Assembly: GCA_021014945.1 (NCBI GenBank)
Contig: MU266449.1
Coordinates: 17,721-81,720, forward strand
Source: Leucogyrophana mollusca
Lineage: Eukaryota > Basidiomycota > Agaricomycetes > Boletales
DNA length: 64,000 nt
Direction: 5' to 3'
The position numbers and the translations under genes were made by a program. Position 1 is the first letter of the stretch. The number at the start of each line of letters is the position of its first letter. This document shows, piece after piece, positions 12,570 to 24,990 of this stretch. A model generated the notes under the pieces. It ran no database searches, was not told the origin of the DNA, and saw only the letters and a program-made list of their open reading frames with translations.

Positions 12570-12788
12570 CGTTGAACGAACGCGTAAAAGTTAGAGACGA
12601 GCCGGGCCACAGATCACACGGGAGTTACAGTGTCACACGCGTGACTTCATTGATTTCGGTGATCACGTGTTGTCGCGTCGCGTCTGTCACGCAACACTTT
12701 TCGTATACAGAGCTTGCGGATTGGTTGCGGAGCTTGAAATACCTCGCCTAGCCTTCGACCACCACCATCATCCCTTATATAGCTGGTC
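12570..12788. promoter_or_regulatory. Shared divergent promoter of CKS1 and HFM1
   Basis: Only 219 bp separate the two start codons, so both genes must draw on this segment. A TATA-like TTATATAG occurs just upstream of the HFM1 ATG. It includes GTGTCACACGCGTGAC-type inverted sequence near 12630-12645, which could be a protein-binding palindrome. That role is inference. Confidence 0.5.
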
Positions 12789-15700
12789 ATGGAGCAGCCA
12801 AGGTGGAATACGGTCTGTGGTACAGATGTGCTGCGGGAGTACAGTATCTCTCCAATTGATGATGGCGTTAACTCGCCTCGTGCACGATACCATGAGATCA
12901 ATGATTCCAATAGCCACTACACCGATTTTGACAATTACACGGATGACATAGGTGCATATATGCGCCCTCAATCTGATTAATTCTGACCTAGTCGTAGATG
13001 ACTCATCTCCCTCTCCCCCAGAGAGACATGGATCTCGAAACCAGCCCTTCACAGGTCACCCGGTGTACGCGGCTCGGAATTACAGGAACAATGCCATAGT
13101 GGGTAACAGGAACGAACGGCGTGGGCGAGCCCCTCAGCAACAGCCCATCGTCCAATTTGGCGCTATGTTCCCAGTGCCTTTCTCAATGCGTCGAGCGCCA
13201 GTTCACCAAGCGTGGAACACGAGTATGTGCCGTCGCCGCTTCATCCATTATTACCTAAGGTTGACGAGCATCGCTGTATTTAGGTGATTGTATCCCGAAT
13301 AATCCATTTCCGCCATCCCTCCCGGCTCCGTATCACCAAATTCCCGGAATTGACCGTCGCGACGTTGTCGGAGAACTTGCAGCTTCCCCTGCGTCGTCTA
13401 TCGCTAGCGTGGAGGACAGAGTTTCCTGTCAAAATGCTGTTGGACAGGGTGGCTCCCACCCTCGCGGCTCTCATAGTCTACGTTTGCGGCCGGTTTCTGA
13501 GCTGCGTATGTCAGTCTCTTGGGCGAGGGTTCAACTGCCTGATGTAATGCTGGGGCCTGGGATCGATCCACAGCTGACATTTACCGAAGTGTCTTTAAGT
13601 TCGGGGTCTTCAATGCGATACAGTCAACGTGTTTCGACGCAGTAAGATTATTGGATTTACCTCATAAACCTTCGATTATTAAACCAATCTAGGTTTTGCA
13701 TTCGCATGAGAACCTGGTGGGCTCGCAGTCCTTCGTGTCAGCATCGTGACTTAACCTGCCAGTCGACAGGTCATCAGTGGTGAGTTGTACTAACGGTGGT
13801 CTCAACTGTGTCTGACGTTCTGCACCAGCGCCGACCGGAAGCGGCAAGACAGTCTTGTTTGAACTTGGCATCGTGCGCATGCTCACAGAAGCTGCTCAGA
13901 GGTCCCAATCAGTAAAATGCGTTTATGTGTCGCCGACAAAGGTCAGCTATATTTTTTCCTTGAATTCTCGCCTGAAGCTTATAAGACCGGCGCAGGCCCT
14001 TTGTACAGAAAAATATAAAGAGTGGACCGCAAAATTCGCAGGGCTCGGTATAAAGAGTATGTGAAGATTTGGGTCATATGAGGATCAACTCAAAGCCGCC
14101 TGGTAGCTTGTGAGTTAACCGGTGATACCGTATTGTTTGGAAATGGGGCCTGGGGCGATGCCAAGAACGCCCAAGTTATGTGAGCATTCGTTCGGGTAGA
14201 GTTCAAGGCGACTGACCGCAGTTTCATTCAGAGTGACCACGGTAATGTCTTGGATATCTTCCGTTTACGCTACTTCTTACTTAGTCAGGCTGAGAAATGG
14301 GACAGTTTGACAAGGCACTGGTCCGCCCCTTTTACCATACCCTGGCACTATTAGTCAAACTAAACGAGGTGTTCAGGGCGGACCATACTGGGGTCTTGTC
14401 ACAGATACAGCTTTTCTTAGTTGACGAGGTGCGTTGGGGGCCTTTGGCTGGGGTCACCGCTTTACTGATATTGCTTTTACCTGGGAAAAGGTTCATATTC
14501 TTAACGAGTCCCGCGGTAGCACGCTTGAAGTTGTCGTGTCTCGGATGAAGTCGCGCGGTTCCGCAGTCAGATTCATCCTTGTGTCCGCGACAGTCCCAAA
14601 CATAGAGGATGTTGCTAGCTGGATCGGAAGCGTAGCTTCCGACCATCGGCCCGCTAGGGTATTCCAGGTGGGTGGTTGCTATTTTTGTTTGCGAGCGAGG
14701 CTATATCTGCGGATTTTTCTCCAGTTTGGAGAAGAGTATCGCCCGTGCAAACTCACCCGATTTGTTTATGGTGTTCCCAAACCAAAAGGCCAAAACGACT
14801 TTGCTTATGCCCATGCTCTTGACAATCGTCTATTTTCTGTACTTCAGCAACACTCTGCAAACAAACCAATTTTGGTTTTCTGTCCGACTAGAAAAGGTAA
14901 TGCATTCATGCTGCAATCTGGTGCCTAAGTTTGAGGGCGAGACACACTGTTTAGGTACACTGACCACTGCCAAGCATTTGGCACAGGAGTACGAACATGC
15001 GATGAAGTCCAAGCAACATGTTCCTTGGTCGCCACCACCGCAGTAAGTCATTGTAACTACACCCTGTCACCTCCCTTGTTGAGACACATTCAGGATCGAG
15101 CAGAGTTTTCAGGACAAAGATCTTGCAAGCATGTTTCCACACCGCCACCTTCTTGTAACTCTTCTAATGTGGTTACCCTCTCTCATGTAGTCCTTGCTGC
15201 CGTGGGGATCGGCGTGCACCATGCAGGCTTAAACTTGTCTGACAAAAAGCTGGTCGAAGAATTGTTCATGAAGAAGACGATAAGCGTTCTTCTCGCAACC
15301 TCCGTAAGTCGAATCTCATCTTTGTACATAACCTGCTGAATATCATAGACTCTGGCCGTCGGTGTCAACCTTCGTGAGCAACCTGGTCACCATACATTGC
15401 AGTGTTAGGCTCACTCGACGTTATCATAGCTGCACACATGGTCGTGATCAAAGGCGTGAAGATCTACCAAAGTGGCGAGACAAAAGAGTACTCTGACCTC
15501 GATATGATGCAGATGATGGGTCGAGCGGTGAGCAAAGCCGCAACGCGTGTTCTTGACACGGCCTGACGCGTCACTCTCATCCTTTTTATCGAGGGTCGTC
15601 CTCAATTTGGTGATCGTTTAATCTACATATGATGCATCTCAGTGACTGACTACGACACACTCTTAGATACCGATGGCATTGCTATTATTCTCTGCGAAAA

Positions 15701-18700
15701 CGAGCTGGAGAGCAAGTATCGTGCCCTTACTCAAGGAACGACGACTCTTGAGAGTAGCCTTCATACCAACCTCATCGAGCACCTTAATTCTGAGATTGGC
15801 CTCGGAACAATTGCCGACCTCGAAAGCGCAAAGGGGTGGCTGCGCCAATCATTCTTATATCGCCGCATTCAGAAGAACCCGGATCACTATGAAATTGGTA
15901 AAGATGCTGATGAGACTTGGCAGGATAAGGTCGATGAAATAGTCATGCAAAGCGTAGATAAATTGCAGCAGACGCAATTGATAGATTATTCTGAGGCTAG
16001 CGGCAGCCTGGGCTGTACTGAGTACGGCGACATCATGAGCAAAGTAGGTTCGACATTCCTATACCTTATGCATCGCGCTCACCAGACTCCAGTTCTACCT
16101 CAGGCGGTCAACGGTATGTTTATCGCCTACCTATTAACTCTTAGTTTGATAATGGTTCTCGAGATGCACGCTATAATGGAGCTGCCTCCGACTGCAACCA
16201 TGCGAGAAATTGTGCGTAAACCAACCACCCAGTTCACCCTTTAGTAACAAATGAAAAAGCTGGAAATGATGTCGTTTGCCGAAGAGTGCGCCTGGCGCGT
16301 CATTTGCGCGTTCTTGCCGACTTACAATTATCAGATTCGCAGATTTAAAAATGCGCGGTGGAGAAAAACAGGTTTAGAACGTGTATCTGTTTCAACACGC
16401 GCTAATTTATATTCCAGACATATGACAAGATCCGCCGGAATGCTGATATTCGTTTTCCTGTCAAAAAGATACAGGGAACAAACGATAAGATATTTTTATT
16501 GGTACAGGTGAGCTCTTCGCAACTGAAGGCCTTTTTTATACCTACCTCCTTTATGAGGCTGTTCTCGGGGGGTTACCACTGGGCAGCGCCGAATTCAAGA
16601 CTGCAGACAGCCAGCCGTCCCTCGAGGCCTTCTCCGTTTTTCGACATATCGCTCGAATAGCCACAGGTTGGGGCCATGGCTACTGAGGAGGCCCATTGTT
16701 CACTTATTACGTAGCTGTGGTTGAGGTTGCTATCATCAAAAAGAATGGTGCTCAGACGAAAAATGGCCTTGCACTGTAAGCAAACATTGTTTATGGGGTT
16801 TTATGGCACCAATAGTCTGTTAGGGTTCGGTCCCTCTACGCGAAAGCCTGGGACGATCGGCCGATTGTTCTGAGGCAAGTCGAGCATATTGGCGAAAAAT
16901 CGTAAGCTTTCAAGCAGGTTTGTTTCAAGGAAATAACTAACCCCATTTCAGGGTGAAGGTCAAACGCCCCTCCTTTCTACCTGAAGCCAGTTCACCCGAG
17001 TATTTCTTTAGATACTTGCAGAACACAACATTACAACATTCGATCAGTTGTTAAAACAGGACACTTTTCGGATCGAGACAGTGAGCCTCTTCGCTGCGTA
17101 GCAAAGCAACGGTGACTAACCCAACACCAGCTCTTGGGTCGCCGATCCCCTTTTGGATTCGAAATATTGACCTCAGCCCGCGAATTTCCTCGATATTTCC
17201 TGAACATTGTTGAAGTTGGCGTCCGTCCAAGCGACGGGAAAGACCCGGTCGAAGTCGAACTAACCATAGAGTGCGGAACGGCTGACGATGGGAACCCAAA
17301 ATTGAGGACAACGAAGCAGAAGCAAAAAGGAAGAGGAATGGACATGACTACAGTGCTGACAGTCACATCCGATCTCTTGTTCATCGACTTCCGGCGCATC
17401 GCGTGAGCTGCAAGAGCTCTGACTGTTGCCGCAGTCGTTAACATTTAATTGCTGCAGGACGAAAGCTCTCAAGGAGAAGAAGACATTCTCGATATGTGCC
17501 CAACTGACCAAGCCCAGCCAGACAATATCCGTTATCATTGCTTCGGTATGAAATTGATACTTAGATTTCGGGGCTACCCTGAAATATTGCGGTAGGACAA
17601 GATCGCAGGACTGTCGATTGAGCAGGTATACAAGCCAAAAATCGCAGCAAGCAAGTATCCAACTCTCAACACACGGCCACTTACCTCCGTGGTATAGCGT
17701 TTCTTTCTCTTTGACGGGGGATCACCTGCTGAGCAGCCACTATGATTAGGAGCGAGATTTGGAAGGGTTGGAAGACTGCCCTGACTTCTGGGATATGAAT
17801 GTGGACGACGAGTGTGACGAAAATGTTCCAATAAAGGACTTGACAGAGAGTCGTGGTGCGCTCAGCTCGGTCCTTGTTGAAATTGAATTCGGAACGCTCA
17901 ACCCGCATGCAGATAAAGCAGCAATGTCCTCCAACCGAAGCGCTGTGGGGATGAGCTCAAAGTCTCCAGTTAACCAAGCACAGGACCAGTGCGAGCCAAA
18001 GAAACGATCTGATGGCAAATATGAGTAAGCGTTCACCGACCTTCACCGCCCTCTTTCAAGCTTTCCCGACTCTTCGTCATCTGTAGCTGTAACCACCCAT
18101 GCAAGGATAAGTCCACTTGTCGACACTTATGGTTTGTCTGTCACACTTACCTGCAATAGCGCTGATAAGAATATTCAGTTGCCGCGATGGCCTCCCCGAA
18201 CCTCCTCGAGGACCGAAGAAACGTCTTGAGAATCCTGAACCTATCGCTAGCGTCACAAAACGATTGCCCGAGAGCAAGCCCATCCAAGTGGTTCTCCTCG
18301 ACGACGTGCCGAACGTCAAGAAACAGAAAAGGCTCAAAAGCGATCCCGTTCTGCGGCAACTAGATGACCTCCACAGAGGTGCTGGGGTCGATCGTAACAT
18401 CAAACTACCCGAAGGTCGCCGCCTCAAAATGGACGACAGCGGTCCGTCAAAAGGTCAACGGAAGCCGGCGCCGAACTTCGATCTCGAACTCACCACACTC
18501 CGGTGTTCTGTGTCACCTGCCGCCAAGATTCACTCTGGAATAGCAAGCGACGATGACGAAATGCTAACTATCTCTGAGCTCCTTGATGTTGGGAAGACGG
18601 CCCGCTCGGAATCGAACTACTCGAACTCTGAAGTGGACGCTCTCATTCGTAATCTGCCCTTGGGCGGTGGCGATGACGAGGTGGAGATTATCGATGCCCC

Positions 18701-19545
18701 ACCCTTCGCTGCGCTTCCACCGATGCCTGTCACCTTGCCCCGTAAAAGAGCGCGGTCTCCAGTTCCTCCGAAGTCTTTCTGCCCTTTCGATGACGGCAAC
18801 AACGATCAGCCTCAGCCCAAGCGCATCAAAAGCACCACAAAGGACAGCAACCGGCAGTTCGGTTCGCCGTCAGGTTCATTGAAAGAGAAGGTAGGAGATC
18901 GTTGCACGATCCATCGTTTGCTAAGAGTCGTCATTCTAGAACATGGCACTCGCTTCGCAGAATGTGAAAGTGAAGCGTTGCGACCCTTTGTTTCTCTACA
19001 GCCCTGGCGAAAGCGATGTGGACACGTTACCCGACCACAGTCAGAGTGTTCGCCCCCAACCGGTGTCCGAGCCTACAAATCAAGACGAATTTTACTTGGA
19101 CGAAAGTTGTTTTGATATCATTCCGAATATTCCTGAGCTTACAGCTGCCTCCTCATCCGTCGAAGACGATAGAAGCATGCCCACAAACCAGTGGTCCATC
19201 CAAGACGCTCCCATCAAACAAAATGTCGAGGTTCCTGAAGAACGCCTTGTTGGCACAGCGAAACGCTACCCGTGGCTTTATACTCCAACTGTCTCCACTG
19301 CCCTACAACAGAACTTTTCTTCAGTTATTGATTCCCCGCGTCCATCAGGCTCCCAAATGCACACCCCCACCAGATTACCCAACGCAATCACCAGAACGCA
19401 CAACCAACTACGTACCTCTACAGCTGCGGATAGAAGAGCCATGGTAGCAAACGAAACCCAGCCCGAATCACAGAAGCAGCACGATGACCCCTTGGCCGAA
19501 TTCGAGAGTTGGTTGGCGAGTGGTGCAGTTGACATTATCGATTAA
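12789..19545 (+). CDS. HFM1: HFM1/MER3-type meiotic DNA helicase
   Basis: This Ski2-like superfamily 2 helicase (Mer3 in yeast, HFM1 in animals) stabilises recombination intermediates for meiotic crossovers. Spliced motifs in order: APTGSGKT (Walker A), VDEVHIL (DEVH box), SATVPN, LVFCPTRKG, VGIGVHHAGLNLSD, TLAVGVNLPAH and MMGRAGRPQF. Then follow a winged-helix region, a Sec63-like domain, a Cys-rich finger (CNHPCKDKSTCRHLCC near 18090-18185) and a long disordered tail. About 38 exons would give roughly 1,600 residues. Several exons are tiny: 13770-13779, 14232-14241, 15594-15609 and 16952-16958. The junction between about 15143 and 15190 has no in-frame GT-AG solution that I found, and boundaries at about 17620-17760 are uncertain. 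The N-terminal 200 residues are unstructured. The gene ends 80 bp before the convergent TIM54 stop. Confidence 0.93.
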
Positions 19546-19625
19546 ATGTATTCTCCAGCGTATAAGCCTCCTCCGTGCAGTACTCGAGATGTATAAAAAT
19601 GGATCAAGCATTGTCCCATAGCCGT

Positions 19626-21177
19626 CTAATTGTCAGTGCTGTTTCCAACCGAAACATCCACATAGGGTGAAGGCTCCTCGAAAACGCGTAAAGCGTTAGT
19701 AAACCTGTCATCCCAAGCAACAGGCTGTCCGGGTTTGAGGATGTCCCATCCTCCTAGGTCGCCACGCCACCGCATCTCTTTCTTCAGCCTCTCCGCCCGC
19801 AATTCGACCTCAGTTGGTGGTGGATGGCTCATTTCTTCTTTCGTTGGCTCTCTTGTACCCCGAGCGAGGGTGCGTGCGACCTCCAGTTTTGCGGGAAGAC
19901 CTTCGTAGTAACCCTTCCGAGCCTTCTCGATTTCTTCGGGCGTGAAGAACTTGTGGTAGTACGGCTCGGCGTCCAAACCAAAGTCAAGGTCACCGCCTTG
20001 CGTCGAAGATTCGGGCTGAGTAGACTGAGCAGACTCTTCCATCTCCGAAAGAGATGTATTGAGCGGGTTGGGTGCCGCAAATGGACGCGTTTGTTTCATA
20101 ACGAGACGGTAGCCAGCTTCGGAGCCTGCGCGGACTTTATGACGTTCGTTGAAAAAACCCCAGATCATGCGCGGCATCTGTTTGAAACCGATGTGATTAA
20201 TAAAGGGAACAAGAAGTAATGGTGGGAGAGGCGGGATGGTGGCCGGAGGAGTATCAAGATATGATGGTACACTCGAGGTTTGTTGAGACCCGGCGGAGGA
20301 TCCTGGGGGAGGTACCTGTATGGGAGAAAACAAAGCGGCATTCCGCGAAGATGGAAGTCGGGATTGCGTAGGTATAGGCTCCCCATCCATTTCGCCGAGA
20401 TTGTCATCCGGTTCCGCCGGTTCGTCGAAACGGCCATCAGATGCCAGCTCTTGGGCAAGTGACTCCTCCCTGTCCGTTTTCTCCATGCTGTCCGTCCACC
20501 CTCTCTTCAGCCCAGTCATGAACTCCTTGAATGTGTGCCGTCCAACCAGAACGATCCCGCCGTCAAGCACGCGCTGCCGCCGCATCTCTGGGGTAGGCTG
20601 ATTAGGTAGTTGCATGAGAATTTGCGGAGGTTCCTCTACCCCCGCCTCGACGCGTCGTCGCTCTTTTATCTCGTCCGCAATCCTATTGGCGAGATCCCCA
20701 AATCTCCTCCCGTTGACCATCTCGTAATCAACAGCTGCAGCGACCAATACAGGCTATAGAAGAAACAGAGAGCTACGATGAACAAAATACGGTACCGGTG
20801 CAACACGTGCGTACCTTGACATACTTCCGAAAGTACTTCATACTCCTGTCATACTCCTCGTCGCCCGGCCATTTGCACCCGTAGACAGTGACTTTACGGG
20901 GCATGTCCGAGCTGGCGAGCGGTTCCTGCGCAAGGTGCTCGACGCGCTCAGCGTACGAGCGCCGAATGCGCTTGCATTCGCGCCGGTCGTAAATGTAATA
21001 GCTCGCGACAGAAGTGGTGACGGTGAGGAATATTAGCCAGTTCCGCGAAGGAAGCTTCGGGCGTTTGTCCAGCCATGACGGCGGGATTCCGGTGTACTCG
21101 AGCGCGACCCTTACGCCGGATTTGGGCTTGGGGGCTGCTTTTAACTCTGTCGTTGGTTCGGCATTCGTGGTGCTCAT
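19626..21177 (-). CDS. TIM54: Mitochondrial inner-membrane translocase subunit Tim54
   Basis: Tim54 belongs to the TIM22 complex, which inserts carrier proteins into the mitochondrial inner membrane. Two exons (21177-20815 and 20753-19626) join in frame across a 61 nt intron to give 496 residues. The N-terminal block ALEYTGIPPSWLDKRPKLPSRNWLIF and one membrane span at about residues 47-63 are typical, as are the following KVTVYGCKWPGDEEYDRSMKYF region and the YHKFFTPEEIEKARKGYYEG block near the C-terminus. A central Pro/Ser-rich segment is less conserved. The stop is 80 bp from the HFM1 stop, in a tail-to-tail arrangement. Confidence 0.92.
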
Positions 21178-21359
21178 GCCCGTGGGCGTTTGTGGTTTTG
21201 CAGCACAAAAAGTAGGGACGGAGGCAAAACTCTGGCTTGGGCGATATCAAAAAATATTGGCCATTTGAAGTCCATCCGCCACAAAACAAATAAAGATAAA
21301 CAATCCTTCTCGCTCAGCACCTTGCTCTGTAAGAAACCGTAACGCTCATTGTTTACACT

Positions 21360-23348
21360 ATGGCTGCCCTCGCTGCGTGAGTCTACCTTCCTTTCGTTCG
21401 GTGGCTAGAGCTCATGATTCCGCAGTGTCCTGCCTGCCCCAACGTACGGGCCTGTTATCTCTGATGACGAAGACGAGATACAGCAACAACCTGCACCTTC
21501 ACAGTCATTGATCCCTCGGAATGTAATACCGGCTTACGGACAACGACGAGGGTGGAAACCAGCCGCACCAGAAGACTTTGGTTAGTGCATGTTTCTCTAT
21601 ATCTTGTCACCCGCTAAGTATCGTCCAGGTGATGGCGGTTCTTATCCCGAGTGTCATGTCGCACAGTATCCATTAGGGATGGGGAAGAAGAAGGTGAGTC
21701 CAACGCTAGAATCCATACTGCAATAACCGATTCACGGAGTCTTGTATAGACCGCCGCAGGAAATACCTTGGCCCTTCAAGTGGACAGCGAGGGCAACGTC
21801 CGATACGACGCAATCGCCCACCAAGGACAGCGCGCCGGGAAAATCATACAATCCCAATTCAAAGACCTCGTCCCTCTTGCTCACCGCAAAGACCTCGACG
21901 ACTCTGACCGCACCATGGAACGTCCCTCCGAAGAGGAAGTCCAAGCTACCGCCGATAAAACACGCGCCGCACTCGAGAAACTCGTACACGGCAAGATCAA
22001 AGCTGCCCAGCCAAAGAACGTACCCGACGCCCAGGGCAAGACGACGTATATAAGATATACCCCTGGACAGCAGAATGGCGAGGCTGGACTAAAGCAGCGG
22101 ATTATTAAGATGTCGGAGGTTGTGGAAGATCCGTTGGAGCCACCACGGTTCAAACATAAGAAAATTCCGAGAGGCCCCCCAAGCCCGCCCCCGCCTGTTT
22201 TGCGAAGTCCCCCGAGAAAAGCGACGGCCGCTGAGCAGAAGGAGTGGATGATCCCACCGTGTATATCAAATTGGAAGAACAACAAGGGTTTTACAATCCC
22301 TCTGGATAAGCGGCTCGCCGCTGACGGTCGTGGTCTCCAAGATGTGAGATAATGACGTCAATCTGCTACCAAGCTAACGTCTTTGTTGTTTTCCAGGTAC
22401 ACATTAACGATAATTTTGCTCGGTTCTCAGAAGCTTTATTCGTTGCAGATCGACATGCACGAGAAGAAGTTCGACAGCGGGCTCTCATGCAGCAAAAGCT
22501 GGCACAGAAGGAGAAGGCCTCGAAAGAGGAGAACCTCCGCCTACTTGCACAGCGTGCCCGGGAGGAACGGAGTGGCGTTGCTCCCTCGAAACCAACCGCA
22601 GAGTCTCGCGCTGCTGTCACGTCTACGTTAGCTGGGTATGGGAGTGGCAGTGATGAGAGCGGTTCAGAAGAAGAGGGCGAGAGTGAGGACGAAGACGCTC
22701 GGAAGATCCGAGATGATATGCGGGCCGAGAAACGCCGCGAGCGGGAGCGAGAGATGCGGATGTCGAACATGGGCACGGAGCAACGGGCCAAGCAACTTGC
22801 GCGACAACAAAACCGGGATATTTCCGAGAAGATCCAGCTGGGTCTTGCGAAGCCGACGATGTCGAAGGAGTCGATGGTGGATTCACGGTTGTTTAACCAG
22901 GAGTCACTGAGCGGGTCGTTTGCAGATGACGACGCCTACAATCTGTATGATCGACCACTCTTCCATGGATCGACGGCGGCGGCGGCGATATACAAGGCCC
23001 GAGGAAGTATTGCGGAGGGGAATGAAGAGTCGTTTGGAGGAGGAACGGAGGAGGGTATTGGGAAGGCACTGGACAATGATCGGTTTGGGCTGGGCCAGGC
23101 CCGCGTTGGATTTGAGGGTGCCAAGGACCAGGAGGTCCGGGAAGGGCCCGTGCAGTTCGAGAAGGACTCTGGGGACGTTTTTGGATTGGACAAATTTTTG
23201 ACCGAGGCGAAGACCGGCAAGAAGCGAGGCCTGGATACCGAAGTGTGAGTCTTTCGTCATTCATAAAGTGGGGCTCTTGTTAATGAACGGTATCCACAGA
23301 GGCGGCTCACGCAAACGACAGCAGCTAGAGAAGGCCTCCGAGCTGTAG
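21360..23348 (+). CDS. PRP45: Pre-mRNA splicing factor Prp45 / SNW1 (SKIP)
   Basis: SNW1/Prp45 is a spliceosome component of the Prp19-associated complex that also links to transcription. Six exons (21360-21376, 21426-21580, 21629-21693, 21750-22343, 22397-23244, 23300-23348) give 575 residues. The diagnostic SNWKN motif sits in PCISNWKNNKGFTIPLDKR, followed by LAADGRGLQDVHINDNFARFSEALF. The N-terminus has the family's YGPVISDDEDE and FGDGGSYPECHVAQYPLGMG. The middle is an acidic and Arg/Glu-rich helical stretch (RDDMRAEKRREREREMRMSN). The 17 nt first exon holds only the ATG and five further codons. It is divergent from TIM54, with 182 bp between starts. Confidence 0.97.
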
Positions 23349-23802
23349 TAATTCTCGTCGTTGTATTGACGATGCCTATGCCGTCGTAATCTGCTATCTT
23401 TATGCTCTTGTATCCTAGCGCTGTGCTATTCTATAACGAACTGTCTGGCACTGGTAAGCCGTGTGGAAAGACCCAGATTTAGTTGACAGCCACTGATGAG
23501 TTTATTGATCATGGCTCAATTTTGACTTGACCTCGTGTGCCTTGTCATCGACTGTTGTCCAGCAACCAAATTCCCCCGCTCGTTTTTGTCCCATACACCC
23601 ATCCTCTGTTCAGTGCTCCCCCCCTGGGCCCTCTCGTCGTGCTGAGCATCGTCGCAAGGACCTCCTGAGGATCCAACAACCCACATTCTTTATAATAAAC
23701 ACAAGCTGTTCAGCGATCTCCATCACATAGCGCAGGCAGAGGGATAGCCCACCTCCGCTCCAAATTAAACTGCGATTTTGTGTCACTTAACTTATTCTTA
23801 CT
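23349..23802. other. Intergenic stretch, no gene supported
   Basis: About 450 bp between the PRP45 stop and the next start. It is pyrimidine-rich toward the right end, as expected for a fungal promoter and leader. No coding motif is visible. Confidence 0.4.
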
Positions 23803-24990
23803 ATGCACTCCCAGCTACGACGCCTGCCCGCTGAGCGGGCCCGTCATGCGAAGCGACTTGGCCATGTTATGCCCGTGTTTGCTGCCCAGGACGAAGGCCC
23901 AAACGCTGCACATTCCACTTCGTCGCCTGCGGACAAGGCGGCATCGACGTCGACAAAGGCATCGACAACGGCTGATAAAACCACAGCATCTGTGTCTGCT
24001 AAAAGCACCCCTGCCACCTCGTCCTCGGGTACCGTCACCACGACATCGCTGACAACATCTTCCGCTTCCACCTCTCCCTTGTCTTCATCCACTCCAATCA
24101 TCAACACGCCTAGCCTCAAACCTAGCACCGCACCGTCTACCTCTGTACAAGTGGTGCCAGCTTCGCCTTCGGCGAACCCGAACAGCGATGCCGCCAACTC
24201 GGGCAGCACCAGTAAAGGTCTCTCAGGCGGTGCGATCGGCGCCATCGTGGCGCTCTCTTCTATCGTCGGTGTCGCGCTCCTCGTGTTCTTCATTCGCAAG
24301 ACGTACCTCCGCAGACGCCAGAAACGTCGCGTCTCGTGGGGCAACACAAACTTGTTCACCCCGCCACCGCAATCCACGTCCAACTTCTCGGATTTCACCG
24401 AGAAGCCCCCCACGCGCTCGCCCAGTGGACTAGTCAACCACACGTCGCCCACCCCAATGTCACCGTTCGAGGCACACGGACAGTCGGTGTACGCTAATGT
24501 TGCGCCAGTGCAGCAGATGCCCCCGCAGAGCCCCTACGCGAATCTCCCACCCCCTCCCCCGGCTTCATACAACAACCCAGTGAACCGCGCATACTCGCCG
24601 CACCCACCCGCCCTCGCCCCAGCGGGTGCCAATGCCAATGCTGTCGTGGGCATGGCGCGCGTTGCAGCCGGCGTCCCAACCAGCGCGCCGACTCCGCCCC
24701 CCAAAGCACCTGCGGCGCCTGCTAGGGTAGCGAATGATGCTATTGTGAAGTGTACATTCATCCCGACCCTCCCTGACGAATTGTCGATTACTACTGGCGA
24801 ACGTGTCCGTTTACTCGCCTCTTACGACGACGGGTGGGCGCTCTGCGCAAACGCACGCGGCGAGCAGGGGATGGTTCCGCAAGAGTGCTTGGAGCGTGCG
24901 GTTCAGGAGCAGCCGATGTACCAGGACCAGACGGATTGGAGGAACATGAGGCGCGCGAGCAGCCTCAATCCTGATGGTCGCCAGTTTTAA
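23803..24990 (+). CDS. Ser/Thr-rich single-span membrane protein with C-terminal SH3 domain (Fus1-like)
   Basis: This intronless gene encodes 395 residues. After a short basic start, residues about 40-140 are almost entirely Ser, Thr, Ala and Pro, suiting O-mannosylation. One helix at about 144-166 (GAIGAIVALSSIVGVALLVFFI) is followed by a basic stop-transfer cluster. The cytoplasmic part is Pro-rich (PPQSPYANLPPPPPASY) and ends in an SH3 domain at about residues 312-365 with DELSI, YDDGWALC and GEQGMVPQECLE. This order matches yeast Fus1, which acts in mating-cell fusion, and other fungal polarity or sensor proteins. No classical signal peptide is seen, as in Fus1. The function in mating or hyphal fusion is inference. 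Confidence 0.8.
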   Translation: MHSQLRRLPAERARHAKRLGHVMPVFAAQDEGPNAAHSTSSPADKAASTSTKASTTADKTTASVSAKSTPATSSSGTVTTTSLTTSSASTSPLSSSTPIINTPSLKPSTAPSTSVQVVPASPSANPNSDAANSGSTSKGLSGGAIGAIVALSSIVGVALLVFFIRKTYLRRRQKRRVSWGNTNLFTPPPQSTSNFSDFTEKPPTRSPSGLVNHTSPTPMSPFEAHGQSVYANVAPVQQMPPQSPYANLPPPPPASYNNPVNRAYSPHPPALAPAGANANAVVGMARVAAGVPTSAPTPPPKAPAAPARVANDAIVKCTFIPTLPDELSITTGERVRLLASYDDGWALCANARGEQGMVPQECLERAVQEQPMYQDQTDWRNMRRASSLNPDGRQF

